A stretch of 64,000 bases of DNA. It comes from Paenibacillus sp. PK3_47. Its GTDB lineage: Bacteria; Bacillota; Bacilli; Paenibacillales; Paenibacillaceae. The notes under the pieces were generated by a model. It was given only the letters and a program-made list of their open reading frames with translations, was not told the origin of the DNA and did not search any database. This document shows positions 46,919-54,800 of the stretch, piece after piece. A program made the position numbers and the translations under genes. The stretch's first letter is position 1, and each line of letters begins with the position of its first letter. The stretch spans positions 558,001 through 622,000 of the forward strand of contig NZ_CP026029.1 in NCBI RefSeq assembly GCF_023520895.1, read 5' to 3'.

Positions 46919-47668
46919 TTACTGATAGCGCAGGAACAAAATGTTATTTTCGAGATGCACATGTTCAAAGGTCATCCCTTCCAGCTCTTCGAGCCGGGCA
47001 TAGGTCAGACGGTAGGTTGTGCAGGCATGCTCTGGAGGTGTGAAATCATTCGTCACTCTGCGGAGCTCGCGCAAAATTTCCCCGGCGCCGTCGTGCTCCT
47101 CTTCCAGCGTACCCAGCATTCCTTTCAGCTCTGCCAGGCGTTCAGGCGACGGGTTTGCGTCATAGGCCAGCATAGCAGGGAACTCGGATTCCTCTTCCTT
47201 GGCCGTATGCTGCAGCAGCTCCTCACGCAGGGTGTGGAACAACCGGTACATTTCTGCAAGATGCGGTGAATCTTCACCGTGAACACGGAACACTTTCGTC
47301 ACATTCTGGGCAATAAGAGGAAGCTCTTCACGCAAATACCGGTGATGCTTGTTGACGATGTAATCAATCAGCTCCGCAGAAGATGCATCGTTCCAGGCAA
47401 TATCCGATTCCAGCACAGGATGCTCTTCCAGCAGCTTGTTCAGATCGCGGATAACATTCTCAGTGTTAAGCCCCTTCTCTTCGGCTGCCTCCGACAAAGG
47501 CTTTACACCTCCGCAGCAAAAATCGATCCGCTGGCCTTTGAAATAATCCGCCGCTTTTGGAAATTGAAGGACAATGTCTCTGACCAGGGCATCAGCAGTG
47601 AAGCTGATTGCTGTTTCCGTAGTCACCGGAGTTTCTGTAAATGTATCGTTTATTTGATTGGCCGTCAT
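46919..47668 (-). CDS. ric: Iron-sulfur cluster repair di-iron protein (ScdA/YtfE)
   Basis: 249 residues. Repairs Fe-S clusters and di-iron centres damaged by nitric oxide or peroxide. The N-terminal DUF542 part has FCCGGVKPLSEAAEE; the hemerythrin-like domain carries iron ligands in YIVNKHHRYLREELP, FHTLREELLQHTAKEEES, LEEEHDGAGEIL and FEHVHLENNILF. The ATG at 47666-47668 follows GGAGGGG. Its place beside nirB fits a defence against NO made during nitrite reduction. A poor Fnr-like sequence upstream is not convincing. Confidence 0.94.
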   Translation of the reverse strand: MTANQINDTFTETPVTTETAISFTADALVRDIVLQFPKAADYFKGQRIDFCCGGVKPLSEAAEEKGLNTENVIRDLNKLLEEHPVLESDIAWNDASSAELIDYIVNKHHRYLREELPLIAQNVTKVFRVHGEDSPHLAEMYRLFHTLREELLQHTAKEEESEFPAMLAYDANPSPERLAELKGMLGTLEEEHDGAGEILRELRRVTNDFTPPEHACTTYRLTYARLEELEGMTFEHVHLENNILFLRYQ

Positions 47669-47793
47669 GATGGCCCCTCCCTCACGTTATGGTTTAGGTT
47701 TCTGTTACACTTACACCTTAACGCTGAGAGGTCCCGCGGCTTGTGATTTTGCGCACTGAATATATAAAATTTTATTGAACGAAAAAATAAAAC

Positions 47794-48516
47794 TTACCGG
47801 ACTGTAGCCTGCATATAAGTACGCTTGCCAGCCGCATCCTTCAAATAGGGTCCGAGACCGGCAAAACGGGAATGGTCCACATATACGCCAGTCATCCATC
47901 GCCCCTCAGTCAGGCCTCCATTCCACTGCAGCACCAGATCGGGAGCAGAGATCCATTCCTGGAATACCCGGATATTTTGTTCCTGATATTCCTTGCAGGG
48001 CTTGCATGTATCAATCAGCCTTTGCTTGTTCATATACGTAGGCACGAAATAGGCGGAGATGGTATCCAGATCGTCCCCGTCCAAAAAGGCTTCATCTCCT
48101 AAAAAGTGCTGGAACAGCACGGTGTTCTCATACATGGACCAGATTACAGCCTGCAGAACCATACTCTGCCTGATGCCGTTGTGAAAAGTAAACAGCCGCT
48201 GCTCACCGGAGACATGACGGTCCGGTCCTGCCGCCGGCTCCAGACAATGCCGCTCACAACCGATGCATTTCCAGCCCGAAGGGCTTTGAATCCACTTTTG
48301 AAACACACTGCCGCTATCGTTATCCCCTTTATATAAGGAGGAAATAATTTCATAAGGCACTCCAATCCAGGCATCCCATAAGGATTTGGGAAGATGGCCA
48401 TGCAGCATGTACAAGGTCTTGTCATATATCAGCTGGACCTTAATCGAAGCGGTCTCCAGTTCGGCGACATCGTCTTTTCCATAGGTTATTTCCCGGGAAA
48501 ATAAGGTGGTTTTCAT
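47794..48516 (-). CDS. Cys-rich protein of unknown function
   Basis: 240 residues; I do not recognise a family. Two cysteine clusters stand out: C84-x2-C87-x3-C91 (WKCIGCERHC) and CxxC near residue 171 (DTCKPCKEY), with several nearby His, so a zinc or Fe-S site is plausible. The protein is soluble, rich in Trp and Tyr, without signal or membrane segment. AGGAGG lies 8 bases before the ATG, so it is a real gene. It lies 125 bp upstream of ric on the same strand; the leader contains a duplicated 58-bp repeat. Confidence 0.75.
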   Translation of the reverse strand: MKTTLFSREITYGKDDVAELETASIKVQLIYDKTLYMLHGHLPKSLWDAWIGVPYEIISSLYKGDNDSGSVFQKWIQSPSGWKCIGCERHCLEPAAGPDRHVSGEQRLFTFHNGIRQSMVLQAVIWSMYENTVLFQHFLGDEAFLDGDDLDTISAYFVPTYMNKQRLIDTCKPCKEYQEQNIRVFQEWISAPDLVLQWNGGLTEGRWMTGVYVDHSRFAGLGPYLKDAAGKRTYMQATVR

Positions 48517-48533
48517 CTTCCTCGCCTCCTAAA

Positions 48534-48655
48534 AGTTTTGTTAGGATTACAGCACTTGAGTGCACTGCGGCAAAACTTACTTCGAAAGCATAGACCTAGT
48601 TTTGTTAGGATTACAGCACCTGAGTCCACTGTGGCAAAACTTACTTCGAAAGCAT
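48534..48655. repeat. Direct tandem duplication of a 58-bp intergenic repeat
   Basis: Copies at 48534-48591 and 48598-48655 (period 64) differ at three positions. Each begins AGTTTTGTTAGGATTACAGC and ends CTTCGAAAGCAT. Within a copy AGTTTTG and CAAAACT are inverted repeats; copy 1 also holds GCACT-TG-AGTGC, which is broken in copy 2. It lies 4 bp upstream of the ribosome site of the Cys-rich gene. The rest of the 394-bp gap (48656-48852) shows nothing I can name. Confidence 0.88.
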
Positions 48656-48852
48656 GCATAAGCCCCATTCAAAGGATCGCCTGATTGATTGCGCTTACAT
48701 AATCAAATTATTTCATATTTTCAGTATTGTCTTCGCCCGGTATTACAAGCCATAGCTGCGGTAAAATGAACATAATTCAGCCAAAAGCTCACAGTTTTGT
48801 TCTATTATATTATATCCGGCTTGGAAATGTGCAATTTTTTTACATAAAATTT

Positions 48853-48887
48853 GAAAAAACCCCCATTCCGCAGCGGAACAGGGGTAA
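48853..48887 (-). terminator. Terminator of the HxlR regulator gene
   Basis: On the minus strand CCCCTGTTCCGC and GCGGAATGGGGG, then six T; about 24 bp past the stop. Confidence 0.87.
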
Positions 48888-48910
48888 TCAATAAGGCAAT
48901 GAAGCAGGTA

Positions 48911-49228
48911 TTATTCGACCCAGCTCTCGGCCCAGGATTGAATTTGCTGCATAACCGGCTCAAGTGCGCGGCCTTTGGGTGTTAGTTCATACTCAATGCG
49001 CACAGGAGTTTCTGGATACACATGTCTCACCAGAATACCTTCACATTCCAGATCCTTCATACGTTCAGACAGCATTTTATCGCTCATAGACGGAATCAGA
49101 CCGGAAATATCCTTGAAACGCTTTGGACCGCTCATAAGTGTCTGGATAATAAGACCGTTCCAGCGTTTGCCTAAGAAAGAGAAGGCCGTTTCGAATCTTG
49201 GGCACATCGTCATCTGATGTTCTTCCAT
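48911..49228 (-). CDS. HxlR-family transcriptional regulator
   Basis: 105 residues. Winged-helix regulator (RFETAFSFLGKRWNGLIIQTLM, KRFKDISGLIPSMSDKMLSERMKDL, GRALEPVMQQIQSW). Cys9 in MTMCPRFETAF corresponds in position to the redox-sensing N-terminal Cys of YodB/CatR/HypR, which respond to quinones and disulfide stress; there is a second Cys (LECEGIL). The target is unknown, and no oxidoreductase gene is divergent from it within 100 bp. The ATG at 49226-49228 is 6 bases after AGAGGTG. Confidence 0.9.
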   Translation of the reverse strand: MEEHQMTMCPRFETAFSFLGKRWNGLIIQTLMSGPKRFKDISGLIPSMSDKMLSERMKDLECEGILVRHVYPETPVRIEYELTPKGRALEPVMQQIQSWAESWVE

Positions 49229-49352
49229 TGTTCTCACCTCTCACTTAAAAAGCTTACAATTAGTTAGTATATATAATTTTAACACATTTATGACGCATTG
49301 AACATCGTTTACCAAAAAAAAGTTCATCTGCTACCTTATTATATCCCTTATG

Positions 49353-49676
49353 TCAATCCCCTGTATCCTGCTTCGGCTTCCTGGCTGCAATGGCCTCTGT
49401 CACCACATACGCCAGGTCATCATTGCTGTACAGGGACAGTACACCCAGTACCGTATCATCTGAAATATACCCGGCCTCCTCTTCAGGAACCGTAAGCTCC
49501 AGTGCCCTGCCTAGTGCAGCATTGCCCTCCTGTTCAGGATATGCCTGCAGATACAGGGCGTGCGGGTCCAGCCCGTTATTCACACACCACTGTGCAAAGA
49601 CGAGAATCATCATTTCCTCATCCCGTTTGTAGCTTTCAATAATTTGTTCTTCCATTGACTTGCGGTAGTCTTCCAT
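49353..49676 (-). CDS. Small conserved-looking acidic protein, unknown function
   Basis: 107 residues, acidic, predicted largely helical, with no signal or membrane segment. No family recognised. GGAGAGGAG lies upstream of the ATG at 49674-49676, and the codon use is like that of neighbours. Motifs seen: MILVFAQWCVNNGLDPHALYLQAYP and ELTVPEEEAGYISDDTVLGVLSLYSNDDLAYVVTEA, each read in part. It lies 25 bp after the oxidoreductase gene on the same strand, so probably in one transcript. Confidence 0.65.
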   Translation of the reverse strand: MEDYRKSMEEQIIESYKRDEEMMILVFAQWCVNNGLDPHALYLQAYPEQEGNAALGRALELTVPEEEAGYISDDTVLGVLSLYSNDDLAYVVTEAIAARKPKQDTGD

Positions 49677-49701
49677 GTTGCGCTCCTCTCCGGCGGTTCT
49701 G

Positions 49702-50637
49702 TCAGTCTTCCAGCTGCGCTGCCAGCATATGGCTTGGCAGTACGGCCGAAGCTGAAATGCCGCATTGTTCCGGTGTATGAATATGATTTAAAAAATGGCT
49801 GACCACACCGCTGAAGCCTCTTCTCTCCAGCACGGTGTCCCAGCTTCCGAATCCCTGGGTGCGCGGCAGATTGCCTTTCTCGAACAAGGTTGCCCGCTCC
49901 ATGTCGGTTACTTCCACAGATCTGCCGTTACCGTGCAGCTCCAGCTTCTCCAGATCCGCCCCGGCATCCCGGACCATACTGTACATGCCTGACGCCCCTT
50001 TATCCCACGACAGCATCCCGGAAGCCTGCAGCATCCGGCCTTCACTATCTGATCTGAGGCTGCTGTGCAGCAGCTCATAGTCATTCCCGCACAGCCACAA
50101 AAGCAGATCCAGCATATGTATGAGATCATCATGAACCGTCTCACTGCTGCTGCCGGTCTGCAGTTTGGTCCGGTGCTTGACGGCATGACATAAGCTGATT
50201 CCCCCGGCTTTCTCAAGCCAGGATTTCGCAGCCATATACATTGGCGCAAACCGCCGGTTGAAGCCTACGCCGAGCAGTATTCCCTTATCTTCCGCCAGCG
50301 CGGCCATCCGCCGCGAATGCTCCAGCTCATAAGAGAGCGGCTTGTCTACATATACTGATACCCCAACTTGCAGGCATTTCATAACGATATCATAGTGTGT
50401 TGGTGTAGGACTATGCACAAAAACGGCATCCAGCTCCCAGGATAACAGCTCGTCCAGATCGGTTGTACCTTTGGGGAACCGGTAGGAATGAACCGCACTC
50501 TGCACCGTTGCCGGTGAATGGCTGAGCAGCCCGACCACTTCAGCTTGTTCATGACGGGAGAGCAGAGGCAGGTATACTTTGCGGGCGATATCGCCGATCC
50601 CGATCATCGCGACTCTTTTGCGTCCAGAAATATTCAT
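49702..50637 (-). CDS. Gfo/Idh/MocA family oxidoreductase
   Basis: 311 residues. NAD(P)-binding Rossmann domain (AMIGIGDIARKVYLPLL) with the family EKP-like motif as YVDKPLSYELEHS, followed by the alpha/beta substrate domain (GVGFNRRFAPMY, HDDLIHMLDLLLWL). The Lys of DKP and the Asp/His of DDLIH are the usual catalytic positions. These enzymes oxidise or reduce sugars, inositols and related compounds; the substrate is unknown. The ATG at 50635-50637 is 9 bases after GGGAG. Confidence 0.88.
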   Translation of the reverse strand: MNISGRKRVAMIGIGDIARKVYLPLLSRHEQAEVVGLLSHSPATVQSAVHSYRFPKGTTDLDELLSWELDAVFVHSPTPTHYDIVMKCLQVGVSVYVDKPLSYELEHSRRMAALAEDKGILLGVGFNRRFAPMYMAAKSWLEKAGGISLCHAVKHRTKLQTGSSSETVHDDLIHMLDLLLWLCGNDYELLHSSLRSDSEGRMLQASGMLSWDKGASGMYSMVRDAGADLEKLELHGNGRSVEVTDMERATLFEKGNLPRTQGFGSWDTVLERRGFSGVVSHFLNHIHTPEQCGISASAVLPSHMLAAQLED

Positions 50638-50778
50638 TAGTGTGCGCTCCCTCACATTTCTGCTGTTTCATATTCGTATTATACCGTGCCGGACGCATTC
50701 GACAAATGATCTTTGCTTCATTAATTACTTTTTTTTCAGTATGATGAGATGAATAAGGTAAGGAAAGGGCATAGTAGC

Positions 50779-51390
50779 ATGAGAAAATGGTTGACGGTTC
50801 TACTGTATGTTTCGGGTATAATCTTAGCGTTTATCTACAGATATGATATCCTGGACTGGCTGAGGGAGGATCATAACCTCCTTCTGTCCCTCGGAGCAGC
50901 GACGCTGCTGGCGCTTTTCCCCGTACTTCCCTATAAACTCATTATCGGATTGTTCGGTTATGTATATGGCAGTGCAGCAGGCCTCCTGTTATGCTGGGCG
51001 GCAACCACACTTGCGGCGGCAGCCATGTATGGCATTGTAAAATATCTTTTCCGGGATAAAGCGCATGCTTACCTGACATCCGTACAGGCGCTGGATAAAT
51101 TCACCGCTGCCGTGCAGCGGCGCCCGTTCGCCTCCATTGTGCTTGCCCGGCTCGTTCCCCTTATTCCGCAGACCGCCGTCAATGTCTATGCAGGAGCCGC
51201 CGGACTGCCGTTCTGGAGTTACCTTGCCGCTTCCGGCATCGGTAAAATCCCCGGCATCGCGCTTTACGCCTACCTAGGGGACCAAATATTTCAAAATCCG
51301 CGCAGCGCGGTAATTGCCTTTTCTGTATATACCTCCGTGTTATTAGTGGCCGGACTATCCCTGCGCCCATACAGGCCGGGAAGAAAGTAG
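50779..51390 (+). CDS. VTT/TVP38-TMEM64 family membrane protein
   Basis: 203 residues with about five membrane helices. The VTT domain signatures are FPVLPYKLIIGLFGYVYGSAAGLLLCW and IVLARLVPLIPQTAVNVYAGAAGLPFW, read in parts, with the conserved re-entrant region between. Related DedA/VTT proteins are lipid scramblases or flippases; the role here is unknown. The ATG at 50779 is 9 bases after AAAGGG; an ATG 10 codons upstream has no ribosome site. Confidence 0.85.
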   Translation: MRKWLTVLLYVSGIILAFIYRYDILDWLREDHNLLLSLGAATLLALFPVLPYKLIIGLFGYVYGSAAGLLLCWAATTLAAAAMYGIVKYLFRDKAHAYLTSVQALDKFTAAVQRRPFASIVLARLVPLIPQTAVNVYAGAAGLPFWSYLAASGIGKIPGIALYAYLGDQIFQNPRSAVIAFSVYTSVLLVAGLSLRPYRPGRK

Positions 51391-51489
51391 ACAGCCTGTT
51401 GTGTAGCGCTGGCAGACAGGCATTTTTTGCTTTATAATTAGGATAGATTGTGATCTATTTAATTGCAATCTATGAATGGAGGGTTATTT

Positions 51490-52470
51490 ATGAGTGATAT
51501 TCAGTCTAACAATATAGGCTCCACAGTTGAAAAAGCGACTTTTGCCGGCGGGTGCTTCTGGTGTATGGTATCCCCTTTTGAGGAGCTGCCGGGCATTATC
51601 GACATCATCTCCGGGTACACAGGCGGCCATACGGTCAACCCGACCTACAAGGAAGTCTGCTCGGAAACAACCGGCCATGTCGAAGCGGTGCAGATTACGT
51701 TTAATCCGGAGATTTTCCCGTACAGCAAATTACTGGAACTGTTCTGGCAGCAGATAGACCCTACCGATGCAGGCGGACAATTCCATGACCGCGGCTCTTC
51801 CTACAGCACGGCGATCTTTACCCATTCCGAGGAACAGCGCCAGCAGGCAGAGGCTTCCAAAGCGGAATTACAGGCAAGCGGCCGTTTCTCGGGTCCGATT
51901 GTAACCCCGGTTCTGCCGGCCAAGCCGTTCTATCCGGCCGAAGAGTACCACCAGGGTTATCACCACAAGAATCCGGGCCACTACAAACGTTACCGCAAAG
52001 CCTCGGGGCGGGAAGCTTTTATCGAGTCGCACTGGAAGCATGAGGAAGACAAAGAGAGCCTGAAGGCACGGCTCACGCCGCTGCAGTATGAAGTGACCCA
52101 GAATAATGCCACAGAGTCCCCGTTCCGCAACGAATTCTGGGACCATCACGGAGATGGCATTTATGTGGATATCGTATCCGGTGAACCCCTGTTCAGCTCA
52201 CAGGATAAATATGATTCCGGCTGCGGCTGGCCAAGCTTTACGAGACCGATCCGTGATTACTCCGTTAAGGAGAAAACAGATCTCAGCCATATGATGATCC
52301 GTACGGAAGTGCGGAGCAAAGCCGCCGATTCCCATCTGGGCCATGTCTTCAACGACGGTCCGGGTCCAAACGGCCTGCGTTACTGCATCAACTCTGCCGC
52401 ACTGCGTTTTGTCCCGAAGGAAGATCTGGAGAAGGAAGGGTACGGCGAATACCGTGTACTTTTCCAGTAA
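51490..52470 (+). CDS. msrAB: Bifunctional methionine sulfoxide reductase MsrA-MsrB
   Basis: 326 residues. The MsrA half (to about 175) has the catalytic Cys in AGGCFWCMV and [10 protein letters not shown]; the MsrB half (about 185-326) has [17 protein letters not shown] and the catalytic Cys in [13 protein letters not shown]. The zinc CxxC pairs of some MsrB proteins are absent. Cytosolic: no signal peptide. It repairs both S- and R-methionine sulfoxide in oxidised proteins. The ATG at 51490 is 6 bases after GGAGGG. Monocistronic with its own terminator. Confidence 0.96.
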   Translation: MSDIQSNNIGSTVEKATFAGGCFWCMVSPFEELPGIIDIISGYTGGHTVNPTYKEVCSETTGHVEAVQITFNPEIFPYSKLLELFWQQIDPTDAGGQFHDRGSSYSTAIFTHSEEQRQQAEASKAELQASGRFSGPIVTPVLPAKPFYPAEEYHQGYHHKNPGHYKRYRKASGREAFIESHWKHEEDKESLKARLTPLQYEVTQNNATESPFRNEFWDHHGDGIYVDIVSGEPLFSSQDKYDSGCGWPSFTRPIRDYSVKEKTDLSHMMIRTEVRSKAADSHLGHVFNDGPGPNGLRYCINSAALRFVPKEDLEKEGYGEYRVLFQ

Positions 52471-52515
52471 GGCTGATCTTTTTGGCTGAAGTTAAGCTAT
52501 AACATAGAGCATTAC

Positions 52516-52556
52516 AAAGCCTCCATCCTTGTGCATTGGGATGAAGGCTTTTTTTA
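52516..52556 (+). terminator. Terminator of msrAB
   Basis: AAAGCCT(C)CATCC and GGGATG(A)AGGCTTTTTTT; about 45 bp past the stop. Confidence 0.87.
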
Positions 52557-52585
52557 GGCCGGATACTTTATTCACTTCGTGATTT

Positions 52586-53725
52586 CTATTTCTCTCTATT
52601 CTCCGGTTCTTCCACGTTCCCCTCAGAAGCTGCGTTCTCATCCGGCCCCGGCTGGACAGCATTCCGGGTTATAACTTCACGGTTTAGTTCACGGTTAGCC
52701 TGGCGGATGCGCTCCATATATTCAGTGTCACGACGTTTGCTCTTTTTACGGAATAAGAGGACGATTGCGGTGATTATGCCAGCAATGATTAATACCGGAA
52801 GTGCTCCCGCAAGGAAAACGACCAGCCACTGAAACATAACAGATACAGCGTTCAGACTGCCTGTCAGGGCATCCGAAGCCCGCTGCATCAGCGGTCCCTG
52901 CTCTTTCTTCTGGGTAGTAGCCATACTTTCATCCGTCTGATACAGCCGCAGCTCCACCGTGGAGAACAAAACATTCTGATCGATGTAGCGCATTCTGCCT
53001 TTAATCTGCTCAATTTCTTCCTGAATGGCGCCGAGCTGGTTCGCAAATTCAACAAGGTCAGCGGATTTGGTTGCCTTTTTCATAAATTCGATGTATTGGC
53101 TCTCCATCAGCTGTTTGGCTTTGAGCCGCGATTCCAGATCCACGTATTCTTCGGAGACATCCTGACCTTGGATGCTGCGCTGGAGCTCAGTATGCTTGAC
53201 CTTCTCCAGATTGTTCAGGAAAGAGGAGAACCCCGCAGCAGGCACTTTCAAAATAAAAGTTCCACCCTGCTCGTATTCTGACATATTCTCATTGAATTCA
53301 ATAATATATCCGCTCGCCAAAGTAACCATGTTGCGCACTTCAGTCTGTGCTGCGCCATAATCTTCAACCTCCATGTTGAGGCTGGCTTTATAGATCAGCT
53401 TTTTGTTCAGTCCGGCTGCAACATCATTGCCCGTAAAGCCGGCTGCTCCTTCAGCACTATTGCCTGCAGCTGCTTTGTCGGCTGAGGTTCCGCCGTTCCC
53501 GCCTCCGTTCCCCTGCGGCAGAGCCTCCGTGGTGCTGGCAGCTGCAGACTCTGCCTCCACGGGAGCAGAAGCATCCTGCGCTGCTGCACCATCATAAGCT
53601 GTGCTGGCATTGTCGGCAGCGCTTTCCGAATAGCCGGCAGAATTGCTGTCAGCCGAGCTGCAGCCTGCCAGAATGACCGCCAGAAACATCATACACAATA
53701 AGTAATGCAGACCCCGTTTTCGCAT
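52586..53725 (-). CDS. DUF4349 lipoprotein
   Basis: 379 residues. A lipoprotein signal (VILAGC, Cys22) is followed by about 90 residues of Ala/Ser/Gly/Asn-rich spacer, then the DUF4349 domain (LIYKASLNMEVEDYGAAQTEV ... GGTFILKVPAAGFSSFLNNLEK ... SEEYVDLESRLKAKQ) with a coiled coil (FANQLGAIQEEIEQIKGRMRYID) and a C-terminal membrane helix near residues 300-325 plus a basic/acidic tail. The topology, lipid anchor outside and helix into the cell, is odd but usual for this family. Function unknown. The ATG at 53723-53725 is 7 bases after GGAGG. Confidence 0.88.
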   Translation of the reverse strand: MRKRGLHYLLCMMFLAVILAGCSSADSNSAGYSESAADNASTAYDGAAAQDASAPVEAESAAASTTEALPQGNGGGNGGTSADKAAAGNSAEGAAGFTGNDVAAGLNKKLIYKASLNMEVEDYGAAQTEVRNMVTLASGYIIEFNENMSEYEQGGTFILKVPAAGFSSFLNNLEKVKHTELQRSIQGQDVSEEYVDLESRLKAKQLMESQYIEFMKKATKSADLVEFANQLGAIQEEIEQIKGRMRYIDQNVLFSTVELRLYQTDESMATTQKKEQGPLMQRASDALTGSLNAVSVMFQWLVVFLAGALPVLIIAGIITAIVLLFRKKSKRRDTEYMERIRQANRELNREVITRNAVQPGPDENAASEGNVEEPENREK

Positions 53726-53910
53726 TCTCATTCCTCCAGAAGTGTATTATAACTGCTGCTTTTGTGCAGCCATTATTCCCTGCGGAAGGTTTTTTTGTCT
53801 GTAGATCTCTTCCGCATTACTTTTTATGACGTTCCAAATGCTGGAAGGTTGCGGGGAAAACCTATTCCGAAAAACTTTTTTGGTGTTTTTTACTAGTTGA
53901 GAATTGCACA

Positions 53911-53949
53911 GCAAACAGGACCGTTCAGCGGACTGAAGATCCTGTTTGC
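53911..53949. other. Strong hairpin without T-run
   Basis: GCAAACAGGA and TCCTGTTTGC form a perfect 10-bp outer stem; TTCAG-CGGA-CTGAA extends it. No T-run follows on either side. It lies upstream of the inferred promoter of the DUF1540 gene. Confidence 0.7.
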
Positions 53950-53974
53950 GAAATAAGCCTATTTTTGATACAAT
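53946..53974 (+). promoter_or_regulatory. Possible promoter of the DUF1540 gene
   Basis: TTGCGA (53946-53951) and TACAAT (53969-53974) with 17-bp spacing. The start would be near 53981, giving a leader of about 145 bases. Confidence 0.5.
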
Positions 53975-54005
53975 AACTATGTCTATACAGACAAGAAATA
54001 CCAAA

Positions 54006-54070
54006 TACCCTTCATTCTCAAGGAATAAGGGTAAGGTTCTGTTCGGACAAGCTCCACCTTGCTGAACAGA
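54006..54070 (+). other. Two-hairpin leader of the DUF1540 gene
   Basis: Hairpin 1: TACCCTT ... AAGGGTA (54006-54033, with ATTC/GAAT inside). Hairpin 2: TCTGTTC ... GAACAGA (54038-54070, with CAAG/CTTG inside). Neither is followed by a T-run. Matches no riboswitch class I can recall. Confidence 0.55.
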
Positions 54071-54126
54071 GCAATCGGGATTATCTAATTATCATGATAT
54101 TCTGCTACAAGGGGAGGTGAACCCTC

Positions 54127-54279
54127 ATGGCAAAAGACGTATTGTGCGCAGTGAATTCCTGCACCTACTGGGCTGAAGAGAACAAATGCAACGCCGAGTC
54201 CATCTTTGTTGCATACCACAGCTCGAAGGAACCAAGCAAATCTGAAGAGACAGATTGCAAAACATTCGAACACAAATAA
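54127..54279 (+). CDS. DUF1540 small Cys-containing protein
   Basis: 50 residues. Reads MAKDVLCAVNSCTYWAEENK, with cysteines in the DUF1540 pattern C-x4-C-x8-C and a further Cys near the end (TDCKTF). Members are short, soluble, and thought to bind metal, but function is unknown. GGGGAGGTG lies 9 bases before the ATG, one of the best ribosome sites here, and a terminator follows. A promoter with a perfect Fur box points back at it from 54.34 kb on the other strand. Confidence 0.88.
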   Translation: MAKDVLCAVNSCTYWAEENKCNAESIFVAYHSSKEPSKSEETDCKTFEHK

Positions 54280-54290
54280 GGAATACATTA

Positions 54291-54328
54291 GAAGGGACCC
54301 TCCACGGTTCCTTCTTCTGTTTATTATT
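54291..54328 (+). terminator. Terminator of the DUF1540 gene
   Basis: AAGGGACC, loop CTCCAC, GGTTCCTT with one G-U pair, then a T-rich stretch (TCTTCTGTTTATT). Begins 12 bp after the stop. Confidence 0.7.
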
Positions 54329-54354
54329 TTATCAAGAATGATAATTATTATCAA
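54326..54354 (-). promoter_or_regulatory. Fur-box promoter reading leftward, antisense to DUF1540
   Basis: On the minus strand TTGATA (54349-54354), 17 bp, TAAAAT (54326-54331) is a good sigma-A promoter. A perfect 7-1-7 Fur box TGATAAT-T-ATTATCA (54339-54353) covers the spacer and the -35. Transcription would start near 54319 and run through the DUF1540 gene on its antisense strand. No sense gene lies downstream in that direction. Confidence 0.6.
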
Positions 54355-54430
54355 GTGTTTTCGGATAATTTAAGTGTACTAGATAAATTGTACAGACCGC
54401 TTCCTTGCCGGAGGCGATCTGTTTACTTCA

Positions 54431-54615
54431 TTGGATTTTCTCCACTTAATCCTGGACTTTTTCGTTATATAGGAGCTTTAGTTGGAAATTCTCCGGCTAT
54501 TTGGGCTAATAAAGGCCTTTGGTGACTCATCCAGTACTATTAACTGGAGTTATTCCCACTAAAATTGTAATAGCGGTATTTGCCTTAGCATTAGATGGAG
54601 GTTTTCCACTTTGGT
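54431..54615. repeat. Nested inverted-repeat element, copy B
   Basis: Cores GGATTTTCTCCACTTAA (54433), TTAGTTGGAAATTCTCC (54478), GGAGTTATTCCCACTAA (54546) and TTAGATGGAGGTTTTCC (54591) alternate in orientation exactly as in copy A at 3136-3320. The two elements align with no gap over about 185 bp but have diverged substantially. It is orphaned between the DUF1540 terminator and metE. Confidence 0.75.
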
Positions 54616-54800
54616 TGATCGGGCCACGCTCTAGACGCATTCCCACCAGAATGAGCCTAATCAATCAACAAGGCTGCAGAAAGTACAACAACTGCTCTAT
54701 ACTTGTCACGAGTCCGGTAGATAAGCCTGATGCTCTGCTCACGCGAGCCACACAACGTCAGAATAGTGAGGACAGCCGCATCAGGCTGAAATAAATATAT
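54616..54800. other. Spacer downstream of metE, nothing recognised
   Basis: No gene, clear metE terminator or repeat recognised here; an open plus-strand frame exists but has no ribosome site. Confidence 0.5.

Noticed and set aside
47725-47745. Possible Fnr box upstream of ric (TGTGATTTTGCGCACT)
   Set aside because: Two mismatches in the second half-site and no -10 at the right distance.
53747-54004. 85-codon minus-strand frame
   Set aside because: No ribosome site and overlaps a strong hairpin and promoter; composition not protein-like.
54085-54354. 89-codon minus-strand frame starting at the Fur-box promoter
   Set aside because: Antisense to DUF1540. GGAGGG before an internal ATG is part of the terminator hairpin. 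I treat the transcript as possible, the protein as unlikely.
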